Shown: positions 52,446 through 61,826, numbered from the stretch's first letter. The stretch: DNA of 64,000 bases from Paenibacillus chondroitinus NBRC 15376 (GCF_004000765.1 NZ_BILW01000003.1:124001-188000); one strand, 5' to 3'. Notes: generated by a model not told the origin, from the letters alone. Numbers and translations: made by a program.

Positions 52446-52682
52446 TTACTTCAACTTCTCAGCAAGCTTCTTGCGATATTCCAAGGCAGGCAGTCCACCC
52501 CAACCCCAATTATCGGTGTCAACTTCTTCAATAACCACAAAAGTGGATTCTAATGGTTTGTTCAACACATTGAGCAAAACTTCACTAACGCCTTTAATAA
52601 TCGCGGCTTTCTCTTCAGCAGTAACGGACTGACGATCCGGAGTTGTGCCCTCACGGGTCACTTGGATATTTACAATTGGCAT
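52446..52682 (-). CDS. 4-oxalocrotonate tautomerase family protein
   Basis: A 78-residue tautomerase. The start at 52682 gives MPIVNIQVTREG, so Pro1 becomes the catalytic N-terminal residue after Met removal; the longer frame would bury it. GGGGAG lies seven bases upstream. The beta-alpha-beta fold includes SVTAEEKAAIIKGVSEVLLN. Members tautomerise unsaturated keto acids or dehalogenate small acids. It is the last gene of the TetR-controlled redox cluster. Confidence 0.93.
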   Translation of the reverse strand: MPIVNIQVTREGTTPDRQSVTAEEKAAIIKGVSEVLLNVLNKPLESTFVVIEEVDTDNWGWGGLPALEYRKKLAEKLK

Positions 52683-52732
52683 CGAAATTCTCCCCATTTC
52701 TATTAAAATTAGATGGATCTAATTTGCTAGAT

Positions 52733-53473
52733 TTACATCGTACCCGCGTTTTGCCCACCATCAACATAAAGGATTTCACCAGTAACAAAGTTCGCAGAAT
52801 CCAGGTATAAAACAGCATCTACGATGTCTTTAGATTCGCCCATGCGTCCAACTGGATGTAAACCGGCAAGAGCTTCATGTGTCTCAACAGCGTGCATTGG
52901 TGTTTTGATGACGCCCGGTGAAACGGCATTTACGCGAATACCACTTGCTGCATACTCAATTGCCAAAGATTTGGTAGCTGACTTCAGACCACCTTTCGTC
53001 AATGAAGCAAGCACAGAAGGCACTTTTACCGACGGCTGATCAACCAGACTTGTCGTAATAGTCACGATGTGTCCTGAACCTTGTTTCAGCATCTCCGTCA
53101 CTGCACGTTGAGTAACGTGGAAGAAACCGACCACATTCGTGGATAAATACGTTGCAAAATCATCTTCCGTATATTCCGTAAATGGTTTAGACATGAAAAT
53201 CCCAGCGTTATTAACTAGCGTATCAATGCGTCCGAAGTGGGTTACCCCCTCTTGGATTAAGCGCTGTGCGACCTCGGGATCGGCGATATCGCCAGCGACG
53301 AACCGCACATTTTTTCCTGTGGGATCGATTTCTTTCGCAACCTCCGCCAAAGCCTCTTCGCGGCGACCATTGATGACGATTTTCGCTCCCTGATTCACCA
53401 TCTCGATGGCCATCGCTCTTCCGAGACCGCTGCTTCCGCCAGTAATCACTACTACTTTGCCTTGTACCGTCAT
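52733..53473 (-). CDS. SDR-like oxidoreductase lacking the catalytic Tyr
   Basis: A 246-residue short-chain dehydrogenase-like protein. The cofactor motif is TGGSSGLGRAMAIEM and NNAGIF is intact. At the active site TTSLVDQPS is followed by LASLTKGG: the Lys is kept, but the position of the normal Tyr of YxxxK holds Ala. The end is VTGEILYVDGGQNAG. Proteins of this sub-branch may use a different proton donor or not be dehydrogenases. AAAGGAG precedes the ATG. Confidence 0.87.
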   Translation of the reverse strand: MTVQGKVVVITGGSSGLGRAMAIEMVNQGAKIVINGRREEALAEVAKEIDPTGKNVRFVAGDIADPEVAQRLIQEGVTHFGRIDTLVNNAGIFMSKPFTEYTEDDFATYLSTNVVGFFHVTQRAVTEMLKQGSGHIVTITTSLVDQPSVKVPSVLASLTKGGLKSATKSLAIEYAASGIRVNAVSPGVIKTPMHAVETHEALAGLHPVGRMGESKDIVDAVLYLDSANFVTGEILYVDGGQNAGTM

Positions 53474-53530
53474 TGGTTATTCTCCTTTATGATGATGATG
53501 ATGTTCTAGATGTCGGTTAGCTGAATCGAC

Positions 53531-54160
53531 TTACAGTTGTTCAAACAATTTTACAAACTCTGCTGGTGACTGCAGTCCAGACAAGCTGAATTCTTCATTA
53601 ATTACAAAAAATGGTACGCCTCTGACACCGAGTTTTTGAGCGGTACGCTGTCCAAGTTCTACTTTGTCCAGCCCTTCACCCTGAAGGAGGCGCTCTTTGA
53701 GTTCCGCGGCTTCACCGATGCCGACTGAAGATCCTATTTTCACAAGTTCATCCACATCGCCGATATTTACGCCATCTTCAAAATAAGCTGTATATATTTT
53801 CTCAATCAATTGCACTTTTACGTGCTCAGGCGCCATCGATATTAACTGATGTGATAATGTTGTATTAGGCGTATATTGGACGATATCCATATTATATTTA
53901 AGCCCGAAACGATTCCCGTTTTCGTGATATTGCTGCTTCCTTGCTTCGAATTGAGGAACTCCGCCTAAGCGGCCGATCATCACTTGACGATAATCTTCGC
54001 CTTCAGGACGAATACCTGGGTTAATCTGAAAGGCATTCCAACGGACAGTTGCCTTTTTATCTTCTGGCAATTGCTTTAGAGCGGTTAACAGACTAGTCGT
54101 TCCCATACGGCACCAAGGGCAACTAGTATCCATATACACGTCAATCAGCAATTCACTCAT
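53531..54160 (-). CDS. DsbA-like thiol oxidoreductase (FrnE type)
   Basis: A 209-residue protein of the DsbA/FrnE group. The N-terminus MSELLIDVYMDTSCPWCRMG has the CPWC active site and no signal peptide, so it acts in the cytoplasm. The helical insert and the final VRGVPFFVINEEFSLSG carry the cis-Pro loop. Related proteins isomerise disulfides under oxidative stress or conjugate bacillithiol or glutathione analogues. It overlaps the upstream oxidoreductase gene (ATGA). Confidence 0.93.
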   Translation of the reverse strand: MSELLIDVYMDTSCPWCRMGTTSLLTALKQLPEDKKATVRWNAFQINPGIRPEGEDYRQVMIGRLGGVPQFEARKQQYHENGNRFGLKYNMDIVQYTPNTTLSHQLISMAPEHVKVQLIEKIYTAYFEDGVNIGDVDELVKIGSSVGIGEAAELKERLLQGEGLDKVELGQRTAQKLGVRGVPFFVINEEFSLSGLQSPAEFVKLFEQL

Positions 54161-54702
54161 TTCGTCAACACCTCAGCTGGTCTTACAGTTTTAATATGGT
54201 TGACGAAGTCTTTACTGCTTTGAGCTAATCTTTCCTCTGTTACGTCAGAAGTGTCATTTAGAACAAAGTGAGGCAGATAAGTGCCACTAATAAAGCGAGT
54301 GAGCGCCTGCATTGGCGTCAAAATTTGTTCGATTGTAAAACGGTTGGACCCATTTGCTTGATAAGACTCTTCCGTACCATACGCGGAAATCGCAAAGCCA
54401 AATTCTTTACCGACTGTTTTAGTTGCTTCAGGTCCATAAGCCCAGTTGTAAAGCAGAACATTGTCAAACCATTTTTTCAGTAATGGCGGTGTGCTGTACC
54501 AATATAGCGGGTATTGGAAAATAATCCGATCATGCGACTCAACCAGTTGCTGCTCTCTAGCGACATCAATGTTTTCGTCCGGGTACTCTTTGTGCAGTTC
54601 ATGAATCGTGATACCATCATGTTTTTGCAATTCATTGACCCATGATTTGTTCCAATTGGATGCTTCGATATTCGGGTGAGTTACGATAACTAAAATTTTC
54701 AT
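54157..54702 (-). CDS. NAD(P)H-dependent quinone oxidoreductase (KefF/YwrO/MdaB-like)
   Basis: A 181-residue flavodoxin-fold protein. The N-terminus MKILVIVTHPNIEASNWNKS is the FMN phosphate site, and FQYPLYWYSTPPLLKKWFD is the signature of this family; GPEATKTVGKEFGFAISAYG is the second FMN loop. It reduces quinones by two electrons, avoiding semiquinone radicals. Its four neighbours also point to redox or electrophile stress. Confidence 0.94.
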   Translation of the reverse strand: MKILVIVTHPNIEASNWNKSWVNELQKHDGITIHELHKEYPDENIDVAREQQLVESHDRIIFQYPLYWYSTPPLLKKWFDNVLLYNWAYGPEATKTVGKEFGFAISAYGTEESYQANGSNRFTIEQILTPMQALTRFISGTYLPHFVLNDTSDVTEERLAQSSKDFVNHIKTVRPAEVLTK

Positions 54703-54733
54703 TGTATTTTGCTCCTATTCAGTAGTTGGATTT

Positions 54734-55057
54734 TTATTTGTTTTCAAAAAAGGGTACATTTTTCATAAAGATACTTTCTTGCTTCTTAACCAGCGGTCCA
54801 TCAAGTTCTGAAAGTCGTTTTACTTCAATCCACTCCGGGTCGTTGCGGAATCTATCATAGTTCAGGTTACGATCCTCCATGGAAGCATGTTCAACAATAT
54901 AATAGAGCCGGTTATTGGATTCATCGGAATCTTCCCAAAAAAGCGTTATTTTCATCTGATGTTTATTAAATAATTGAATAACATGATCCCTGAATCTATC
55001 TAAAATAACCTGCATCTTACCAGGATTAACATCATAAATCCGCAGCTCATATATCAT
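54734..55057 (-). CDS. NIPSNAP family protein
   Basis: A 107-residue protein with the NIPSNAP (Dabb-like) fold: MIYELRIYDVNPGKMQVILD at the start and IYYIVEHASMEDRNLNYDRF-like pattern in the middle (sequence RLYYIVEHASMEDRN). AGGAGG lies seven bases before the start. Members are small single-domain proteins in redox or aromatic-compound clusters, with unclear function. It leads the operon that continues to the tautomerase, and a TetR-type operator lies 40 bases upstream. Confidence 0.88.
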   Translation of the reverse strand: MIYELRIYDVNPGKMQVILDRFRDHVIQLFNKHQMKITLFWEDSDESNNRLYYIVEHASMEDRNLNYDRFRNDPEWIEVKRLSELDGPLVKKQESIFMKNVPFFENK

Positions 55058-55096
55058 CCTTTACGCCTCCTAATGGAAAGTTTTTATTCATTTCAT

Positions 55097-55115
55097 TTAC
55101 CTATTAAAAGGTAGA
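55097..55115 (-). promoter_or_regulatory. TetR operator, site 1 (before the NIPSNAP gene)
   Basis: Minus strand TCTACCTTTTAATAGGTAA, a partial palindrome. It shares CTACCTTTTARTAGRTA with site 2 near the TetR start. Confidence 0.65.
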
Positions 55116-55145
55116 TTGGCTTTAAAAAATCAATCGCTTATCTCT

Positions 55146-55715
55146 TTACGTTAAACCGGCAATTAAGCCATCGGCAATCACTTCGAACCTGCTTTTATCC
55201 CGAAAACTTCTTGCAAGCAACTGCGCTCCCTGGAGGGAAGCCAGAAATTTATGGGCTTGTACATCCGCGGCACCTTCAAAGTTAATATGCCCTTCCCGAC
55301 GCCCCTGATCCAATATGCGTTCCAGCCATGTTAAATTCGTAGTGAAAAACTGTGCTAGCCTGTCGCGTACTTTCGCTGATAAAGTAGCCAGTTCCGTAGA
55401 AAGCATGACACTTAAACACGTACAATAATCCTGTACAGGACCATCGAAGATCAAGATGAATTTCCGTAATTTCTCCAAGTTGTTCTGTGTTTCGATATCG
55501 ATTTGAGCAATAGCTGACATCGAATGTTTGTGATAGCGAGTGATCAGCGCTTCTCCTAAATCCTCTTTATTTGGAAAATGGTAATGAATGCTGGCTGTCC
55601 GTATCCCTACTTTTTCCGCAATATGTGCATAGCTGAATCCATTAAATCCAACTTCTTGCACCATGTACTGGGCTGTATCCAAAATAATCTCTGCGGTATT
55701 TTTATGATTACTCAT
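55146..55715 (-). CDS. TetR/AcrR family regulator of the redox cluster
   Basis: A 189-residue protein. The N-terminal helix-turn-helix reads NGFSYAHIAEKVGIRTASIHYHFPNK. The C-terminal ligand domain resembles the TetR_C_11-like group. It lies just upstream of the NIPSNAP-to-tautomerase operon, and near-identical sites lie before both, so it represses itself and the cluster. The ligand is probably a quinone, aldehyde or similar electrophile. Confidence 0.94.
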   Translation of the reverse strand: MSNHKNTAEIILDTAQYMVQEVGFNGFSYAHIAEKVGIRTASIHYHFPNKEDLGEALITRYHKHSMSAIAQIDIETQNNLEKLRKFILIFDGPVQDYCTCLSVMLSTELATLSAKVRDRLAQFFTTNLTWLERILDQGRREGHINFEGAADVQAHKFLASLQGAQLLARSFRDKSRFEVIADGLIAGLT

Positions 55716-55720
55716 CGCAT

Positions 55721-55738
55721 TCTACCTTTTAGTAGATA
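55721..55738 (+). promoter_or_regulatory. TetR operator, site 2 (autoregulatory)
   Basis: TCTACCTTTTAGTAGATA lies five bases upstream of the TetR ATG (55715) and would overlap its ribosome site or transcript start. Confidence 0.65.
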
Positions 55739-55908
55739 GATATTCATCTCCTCTCTTTCTCGGATGTTCAACCGCCCACTCATCATACTATGTTCGAAGT
55801 CATCCTGCATAATATAGAATCGTGATACTGAATATCTAGTTTTCAGATACCAGCTCCTACATTGAATAAGAGCTATTCACTTGGCGAATCCTATTGATAA
55901 ATGAAAAA

Positions 55909-55926
55909 AGCACTCAAGTGAGTGCT
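55909..55926 (-). terminator. Terminator of the LacI-ABC operon
   Basis: AGCACTC / GAGTGCT with a four-base loop, followed on the minus strand by a T-run, 18 bases after the DUF6454-like stop. Confidence 0.8.
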
Positions 55927-55943
55927 ACTTCATTTTGATCGTT

Positions 55944-56792
55944 TTAAATAGCTGCTTCATAAATCAGCATTGATCCGTCATTATCGTCCGGAACAGCATA
56001 AAGCCTTATGGTTTCACCAGCAATCTCTAGGAACACTGGATTACGGGTAATTACATGACCTTGCGGAGAAAATTCAGTAATAGGTATTTCGTGAAGGGTT
56101 TCTAACGTAAACAGATCTATTAGCGCTAATCCCCCCAACTCGTAAGGCTTGGATTTGCTAGCAGGATTGACTAACTCAGAGATGCCGCTCACAATCATTT
56201 TTCCGTCACCAACATATTGTCCATCTTGATAGTCAATAAAATGACTCGTATTTTCTTTATCCAGCAGCTGTCGCCCACATGAGTCCCATACATAGAATTT
56301 GCGTGAGCCCCAACTGTTGCCGATTAACCTACCATTCTGCCCCTCTCGAACCAAGCCTCCGATATGATCTTGAACCCTGAATGATTCTTCTGCTTTTAAA
56401 GTGAGAGGATTCATTTTGTAAACGATAGATTGGCTGTGTGGTCGGTATTCCGCGACAGGAACCCAAATATACGTACCATCAAAATCAATACCACCCGGAT
56501 GATACATGTCACCCTCACCCAATGCTGTCTCCTTTACAAGCTGTCCTTGACCATCGAAGACAAATAAATGGCCAACTCCCTTGCCAGGTGTACGATCATT
56601 ACTTTGATTAGGTTGGACATACCTGATTGGCCATTCGATAAGTTCAACCGATGACATATAAAAGAAGTCGCCTATTCGAACCATACCTTGGGAGTGGTAA
56701 TTGTTGAATTGTAGTTCTATTTTGTTTTTCAGCACCCATTTCGTGCTGCGTGTTAGATTTTTGAATCCGGCGATGAGATTCTGATCATCCAT
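55944..56792 (-). CDS. Conserved protein, DUF6454-like, beta-propeller
   Basis: A 282-residue soluble protein with repeated beta-strand patterns such as HLFVFDGQGQLVKETALGEG and YHPGGIDFDGTYIWVPVAEY, which suggest a propeller fold. It resembles the DUF6454 family. It is the last gene of the LacI-controlled ABC operon, 38 bases after the permease gene. GGAG lies ten bases before the ATG. No enzyme function can be stated; hydrolysis of the imported compound is a fair guess. Confidence 0.7.
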   Translation of the reverse strand: MDDQNLIAGFKNLTRSTKWVLKNKIELQFNNYHSQGMVRIGDFFYMSSVELIEWPIRYVQPNQSNDRTPGKGVGHLFVFDGQGQLVKETALGEGDMYHPGGIDFDGTYIWVPVAEYRPHSQSIVYKMNPLTLKAEESFRVQDHIGGLVREGQNGRLIGNSWGSRKFYVWDSCGRQLLDKENTSHFIDYQDGQYVGDGKMIVSGISELVNPASKSKPYELGGLALIDLFTLETLHEIPITEFSPQGHVITRNPVFLEIAGETIRLYAVPDDNDGSMLIYEAAI

Positions 56793-56829
56793 GTGCTATT
56801 GTCTCCAGTTTATCTTCATTTACATCAAA

Positions 56830-57675
56830 TCATCTAGCCCTAGCACTTTCCTCCGTAATCATACTACGAATATAAAAGTATCCCATGACAGAACAAAGCA
56901 AGAACGTAAAGAAAGCGATCGCCGCAGCTAATTGTTTCTCTTGGAACACACCGAAAACCTGTTCCATCGACACCCCTAACATTTGCGGAGCATTGGGCCC
57001 AATGAGAAATGGAGCCGTAAATGAACCGATCACACCCATAAACACAAAAGTAACGGCCACTAGCAATGTTTTATACGTCAGCGGCAAAATGAAACGGACA
57101 AAGATTTGCAATTTACGTGCTCCTACGTCCTTCGCGCTTTCAATAATGGAATTAGGAACTGCGGATAAAGCTGAACCAAGCAGCATCGTCGTAAAAGGAA
57201 TGTTAAACCACAAATTCGCGATAATTATCCCTTTCATGTCGAAAATAATACGCGGCATCTCTCCACCGTTTACCAGAAGCAGCAGTCGGGCAACCCATCC
57301 ATGATTGCCAAGCAATTGGATCAATCCATAGGTCGCGATAACAGACGGGATAAAGATTGGAATCATATACAATTTACGTATCCATTTTACCATCGTACCT
57401 GTATTGAATCTCATATAAGCAGCTAAAGCATAGCTGATAATCAGCACGAGAATTACGGAAACAACCGTCACTTCCAGGGTAAAAATGATGTTGGAGCGCA
57501 TCAGCTTATCTGTGAATAAATAGGTGTAATTGGACAAATCATAGCCGCCCGATTTATTCGTCAAGCTTTCTTTAAAGGAAATGATAATAGGAATGACGAC
57601 AGTGACGAAAAGTAATAAAAAAGAGGGGATAACCAGAAGTAATCCGAATATCCCCATTTTCATTTGTTTACTCAT
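56830..57675 (-). CDS. ABC transporter permease (spermidine/iron-type, first)
   Basis: A 281-residue permease with six helices. The EAA loop reads ESAKDVGARKLQIFVRFILPLTYKT. ATGA overlap with the substrate-binding protein gene. It belongs to the PotB-like group that works with a PotA-type ATPase, present in this operon. Confidence 0.93.
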   Translation of the reverse strand: MSKQMKMGIFGLLLVIPSFLLLFVTVVIPIIISFKESLTNKSGGYDLSNYTYLFTDKLMRSNIIFTLEVTVVSVILVLIISYALAAYMRFNTGTMVKWIRKLYMIPIFIPSVIATYGLIQLLGNHGWVARLLLLVNGGEMPRIIFDMKGIIIANLWFNIPFTTMLLGSALSAVPNSIIESAKDVGARKLQIFVRFILPLTYKTLLVAVTFVFMGVIGSFTAPFLIGPNAPQMLGVSMEQVFGVFQEKQLAAAIAFFTFLLCSVMGYFYIRSMITEESARAR

Positions 57676-58853
57676 TGTGCAGCAACTTCACTTTGCCAAC
57701 GCTTCGTCATATCTTTATCCAATTCGCCGATATTGAACGAGCGGAATCCTTCGGAAGCACCTTTGAATGAATCTTGAATTTCTTTGGACATGTTAGAAAG
57801 CTTGATGCCTGGGAAGCCATGCATTTTATCGACAACTACGCCTTGTGCTTCAGGTGAAAGAACGAAATCCAGGAATTTGTAGACAGCATCTTTCTTCTCA
57901 GACAGCTTAGGCACCATTAAGTATGTTGGTCCGCCGTTAAACCCTGGCGTCAATTGTGCCATTTTCGTTGATTTCGGAAGCTGGCCTTTCGCCACTTGCT
58001 CAAGTACCATGTCGGACCAAGCCGGAATCATGTCGACTTCACCGCTTGTCAACAAATCTAGAGTCCCTTGGTTTTTCTTCGGATAAATCCCTTTGCCATA
58101 TACGGATTTCCCAAGTTCTTTGAGCAGAGTAAAACCTTGATCCCAACCTTTTTCAACGCTTGGATCAGAATTGTGAATCGCTTCTTCCGGCAAGAACTTA
58201 TACAGGGCAGTTGCTACGAAGGAGTTACCAGCCCCACCTGTGGATGGATCGTTATAAGCGAATTTGGACGGATTTTTCTTGATCCAATCGTACAGTTCAT
58301 CCAACGTTTTTGGAGGTGTTGCTACTTTTTCGCTGTTATAAGCCAATACAACGGCAGATGAGCGGTAAGGAATAGCGAGATTGGAGATATCTTTTATCGT
58401 TTTTTCATCAACAGAAGTCAAATTTTTAATTTTGTCAGTTGCTAAAGTATCCCACAGATCATCTTTTTGTCCCCGAGTGACATTAGACAAGCCATCTTCA
58501 TACAAATCGATATCGCCGGATCCTTTATTCGCTTGTTTTGCAGCAAGAATACGGTCATACGTTGGTTGTGCGCCAGTACCTGAAGGAATGTAAACCGGTT
58601 TTACCTTCACATCCGCATTTTGTTTCTCAAACATCGGGATTAATGTATCCCATAGATCTTTAACATTTTGCGATCCCGTAAAATAGAAGGTAAACTCAAC
58701 AGGTTTTTTGGTATCTGCCGTTGCTTTAACCGGAGCGTTGCTTGGAGCAGCAGATGAACCTGCAGTTGTCGCAGAATTACCACACCCGGAGATGAAAGCG
58801 GCCGTAGCGGTCATTAAAGTGACTAACGTAATTGCGGATTTCTTGCGTAACAT
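57672..58853 (-). CDS. ABC transporter substrate-binding lipoprotein, family 1 (PotD/Fbp-like)
   Basis: A 393-residue protein. Lipobox ISGC near residue 22 (MTATAAFISGCGN). It resembles putative spermidine/thiamine/iron binding proteins: PVEFTFYFTGSQNVKDLWDT and LAIPYRSSAVVLAYNSEKV. The gene starts after GGAGG. The ligand is not clear; the neighbours do not name a metal or polyamine. Confidence 0.92.
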   Translation of the reverse strand: MLRKKSAITLVTLMTATAAFISGCGNSATTAGSSAAPSNAPVKATADTKKPVEFTFYFTGSQNVKDLWDTLIPMFEKQNADVKVKPVYIPSGTGAQPTYDRILAAKQANKGSGDIDLYEDGLSNVTRGQKDDLWDTLATDKIKNLTSVDEKTIKDISNLAIPYRSSAVVLAYNSEKVATPPKTLDELYDWIKKNPSKFAYNDPSTGGAGNSFVATALYKFLPEEAIHNSDPSVEKGWDQGFTLLKELGKSVYGKGIYPKKNQGTLDLLTSGEVDMIPAWSDMVLEQVAKGQLPKSTKMAQLTPGFNGGPTYLMVPKLSEKKDAVYKFLDFVLSPEAQGVVVDKMHGFPGIKLSNMSKEIQDSFKGASEGFRSFNIGELDKDMTKRWQSEVAAQ

Positions 58854-58877
58854 GGTATTGCCTCCTTGGATTTGGGT

Positions 58878-59909
58878 TTAATTGTCGGAAAATGCAATGA
58901 TTTTGGCGAAGTTTGCTTTTACCTGTTGTCCTGTATGGAGATCCTTGACAGAATCCCTTGGTTGAAACGCCCGGATTGTTCCGTACTGAGGTAAATCAAT
59001 GGATACTTCGGCATAATGCCCAAGCACCATCACTTGTTTAATTACACCCGAAAGGCCTTGTCCTTCTTCACCTTCTATGATCACATCTTCAGGTCGAACG
59101 GCAAGGTGTACATGCCCGGACAGATTTTTTGAATTTGGAAAACTTAGATGCCCGACGGTAACGCGTTCGGCAGCGATCACCCCTTTCAAAAAGTTCATTT
59201 TGCCAATAAATTGAGAAACGAACAATGTACTTGGTTCATCATAAATTTCTTGTGGTGAAGCGATTTGTTCGATGTTCCCTTGATTCATAACGACAATACG
59301 ATCCGAAATCGATAAAGCTTCTTCCTGATCATGAGTGACGAATACCATCGTAAGGCCTGTTTTGGACTGAATTTCCCTTAGCTCTTCCCTCATCTCGTGG
59401 CGAAGCTTGGCATCCAGTGCGGAGAACGGCTCATCAAGCAATAGAACAGCCGGCTTCAGAAGCAGTGATCTTGCAACCGCTATACGCTGCTGTTGACCAC
59501 CGGAGAGTTCCCCTGGAAATTTCTTCTCGGCTCCAGGCAAGCGAACCAACTGCAGCACTTCGTTTACGGCTTTATCGATTTCCGTCTTTTTGATCTTGCG
59601 TATTTTAAGACCGAATGCGAGATTGTCATAAACCGTCATATGCGGCCATAGATTGTAACCTTGAAAAACCATGGATGTCGGACGTTTCTCAGGAGGTGCT
59701 TGAAGCACACTTTTCCCCTCAATGAGTATGTCGCCGGAATCGGGATCCAGGAAACCTCCGATGCTGCGAAGAACGGTTGTTTTACCGCAGCCTGAAGGGC
59801 CAAGCAATGTAATTAACTCCCCTTTACGAACATCTAGAGAAATTCCGGTTACGCCTTCTCCGGTTTTATAGCGTTTCGTCAATTGTTGAACTGAAAGCTG
59901 AATGTCCAT
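58878..59909 (-). CDS. ABC transporter ATP-binding protein, PotA-like
   Basis: A 343-residue ATPase. The start at 59909 (MDIQLSVQQLTKRYK) has AAGGGGG five bases upstream; the longer frame has none. Walker A GPSGCGKTTV, Q-loop MVFQGYNLWPHM, signature LSGGQQQRIAVARS, Walker B VLLLDEPFSALD and H-loop VFVTHDQEEALSI are all present. The C-terminal 100 residues form a TOBE domain. It powers the permeases on each side. Confidence 0.97.
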   Translation of the reverse strand: MDIQLSVQQLTKRYKTGEGVTGISLDVRKGELITLLGPSGCGKTTVLRSIGGFLDPDSGDILIEGKSVLQAPPEKRPTSMVFQGYNLWPHMTVYDNLAFGLKIRKIKKTEIDKAVNEVLQLVRLPGAEKKFPGELSGGQQQRIAVARSLLLKPAVLLLDEPFSALDAKLRHEMREELREIQSKTGLTMVFVTHDQEEALSISDRIVVMNQGNIEQIASPQEIYDEPSTLFVSQFIGKMNFLKGVIAAERVTVGHLSFPNSKNLSGHVHLAVRPEDVIIEGEEGQGLSGVIKQVMVLGHYAEVSIDLPQYGTIRAFQPRDSVKDLHTGQQVKANFAKIIAFSDN

Positions 59910-59944
59910 GTGTGCCCCCTTCAATTTTAGGAATGGATCTGTCG

Positions 59945-60769
59945 TCATTTGAGTTGGAAGCCGCTGGACATAATATCTGCGCTCACAAAGCGCTGTGCAG
60001 CCAGCAAGAGAATAATCGTCGGCGCTGTCAAAATAATGGAAAATACAGCTCCCGCATAGGCTGGATAATCGCTGATGATGGAGTACATGACAATCGGCAT
60101 CGTTTTATAGTTTGGGATGCCCACAAGGAATGTGCCCTGAGCTTCATCGAGCGAGTTCAGGAATGTAAAGATAGAAGCTACGATAATTCCCGGCATAGCC
60201 ATAGGCAGCGTAATGCTGCGAAACACGCGAAACGGGCTCGCCCCTACATCCCTGGCTGATTCCTCTTGCGCCATATGCACATTGCGGAAAGCAGCTGTTG
60301 GAATCCAGGTCATGAACATGAGCACGTTAATCATATGGATTAAAACAACGCCTATTAACGTGTTCATCAGTCCGAGTTTGAAGAAAAGCACAGCGATCGA
60401 AACGTAAAGTCCCATTTTCGGAAAAGCATGTGTCAGAAGAAACGAAAACAAGAAAAATTTGCTAAGTGGAAATCGTATACGCGCAAACGCATAGGCTGCT
60501 GGAATGCAAAGCACAATAGAAAGTGCCGTTACGATCGTTGCGATGACAAAAGACAAGCCGATTGATTTTGCAATATCTTCTTGCTGGAACACAAACGTCC
60601 ACCATTTCAGTGACCACTCATGAGGCAAGATATCGGGGTAGGTCCATTTGCCGGTAAAAGCCAGAATAGCAAGATTGAGCAGCGGACCCAAGAAAAAAAT
60701 GACGAACACAACAAGGATGAGAAATTCTACGATTTTACGCGGGCCTATTGCTTTTAAATACCAACGCAT
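59945..60769 (-). CDS. ABC transporter permease (second, PotC-like)
   Basis: A 274-residue permease with six helices. The EAA loop reads ESARDVGASPFRVFRSITLP. It follows LacI by five bases, with a typical N-terminal helix FLILVVFVIFFLGPLLNLAI. It pairs with the permease at 56830-57675. Confidence 0.94.
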   Translation of the reverse strand: MRWYLKAIGPRKIVEFLILVVFVIFFLGPLLNLAILAFTGKWTYPDILPHEWSLKWWTFVFQQEDIAKSIGLSFVIATIVTALSIVLCIPAAYAFARIRFPLSKFFLFSFLLTHAFPKMGLYVSIAVLFFKLGLMNTLIGVVLIHMINVLMFMTWIPTAAFRNVHMAQEESARDVGASPFRVFRSITLPMAMPGIIVASIFTFLNSLDEAQGTFLVGIPNYKTMPIVMYSIISDYPAYAGAVFSIILTAPTIILLLAAQRFVSADIMSSGFQLK

Positions 60770-60774
60770 GCGGA

Positions 60775-61806
60775 CTAACCACTCCTTTCAATAGAAAATG
60801 TTTGAGTCGACTGACGGACAACGAGTATGGGCACTAGTTGCTTGGGATGCTCAATGTAGGCTTCCTGACGGATTAGCTTATCGAGCAAACTGAAAGCCTG
60901 AATCCCCATCTCTTCCATATTGACCCTGATCGTTGTCAAAGAGGGTGAAAACATAGCGGCAAAGTCAATATCATCGAAGCCGACAACCGCTACTTGTTCG
61001 GGAATACGTACCGACTGTTCCAGCATAAACTTCATAGCGCCAAGCGCGATCATGTCGTTGGTAGCAAATAACGATGTATATCCGCCTGCGCGAAACTCCT
61101 CCCAATGGGCTCGCATGAGCTCATACCCTTCGCCAAACGTGGACGTCGATGCCTGTAAGATTGAGCTTGATGGGAACGGAATCCCCAATTCTTTCAACTG
61201 ATTTTTGAAGCCTTTCAGTCTCAAATTGTGACTGCGATGCGTTTGTGGTCCAGCGATTACGAAGATCTGACGATGCCCCATATCTGCGAGATGCTCAGCA
61301 ACCATTCGGCCGCCTTCCTCGTCTTGATTCACAATATGCATGACACCATCAACATCCGTGGAGCCATTGACCATGACATAGGGAACTCCGAAGTTTGCGA
61401 TGTAATCAATCACATTTTGCTGCAAACGGCTAATCAGGATTAGCCCGTCCACTCTTTTTTCCATCATAAAATCGGCCGAACGCAGCGACATTTCATGATC
61501 CGTCGTAACGAAAACGGAGTAACTCATACTTGCAGCTGTCATTAAAATAGCATCTAGAATTTTCCCATAAAACGGATGGGAAGCAATCGGATGATGCCGG
61601 CGATAAATCAGAACACCAATGTTATGTGTTCTTTGTGAAACCATTGCCCTTGCTACGGCATTGGGCTTATATTGCAGTTCTTCAATCAGCTGCAGCACTT
61701 TATTGCGTACTTCCAAGCTGGTATAGCCCTTGCCAGATATCACGCGAGACACAGTGGATTTGGATACACCGGCGCGCAGGGCAATTTCCTTAATCGTATG
61801 CTCCAT
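60775..61806 (-). CDS. LacI family regulator of the ABC operon
   Basis: A 343-residue regulator. The N-terminus MEHTIKEIALRAGVSKSTVS is the LacI helix-turn-helix and RVISGKGYTSLEVRNKVLQL the hinge. The C-terminal periplasmic-binding-like domain has DGLILISRLQQNVIDYI and FATNDMIALGAM. It is the first gene of the operon, and an operator-like palindrome lies 20 bases upstream of its start, so it probably represses its own operon. Confidence 0.95.
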   Translation of the reverse strand: MEHTIKEIALRAGVSKSTVSRVISGKGYTSLEVRNKVLQLIEELQYKPNAVARAMVSQRTHNIGVLIYRRHHPIASHPFYGKILDAILMTAASMSYSVFVTTDHEMSLRSADFMMEKRVDGLILISRLQQNVIDYIANFGVPYVMVNGSTDVDGVMHIVNQDEEGGRMVAEHLADMGHRQIFVIAGPQTHRSHNLRLKGFKNQLKELGIPFPSSSILQASTSTFGEGYELMRAHWEEFRAGGYTSLFATNDMIALGAMKFMLEQSVRIPEQVAVVGFDDIDFAAMFSPSLTTIRVNMEEMGIQAFSLLDKLIRQEAYIEHPKQLVPILVVRQSTQTFSIERSG

Positions 61807-61826
61807 GATGCGACCTCATTTCTGTA

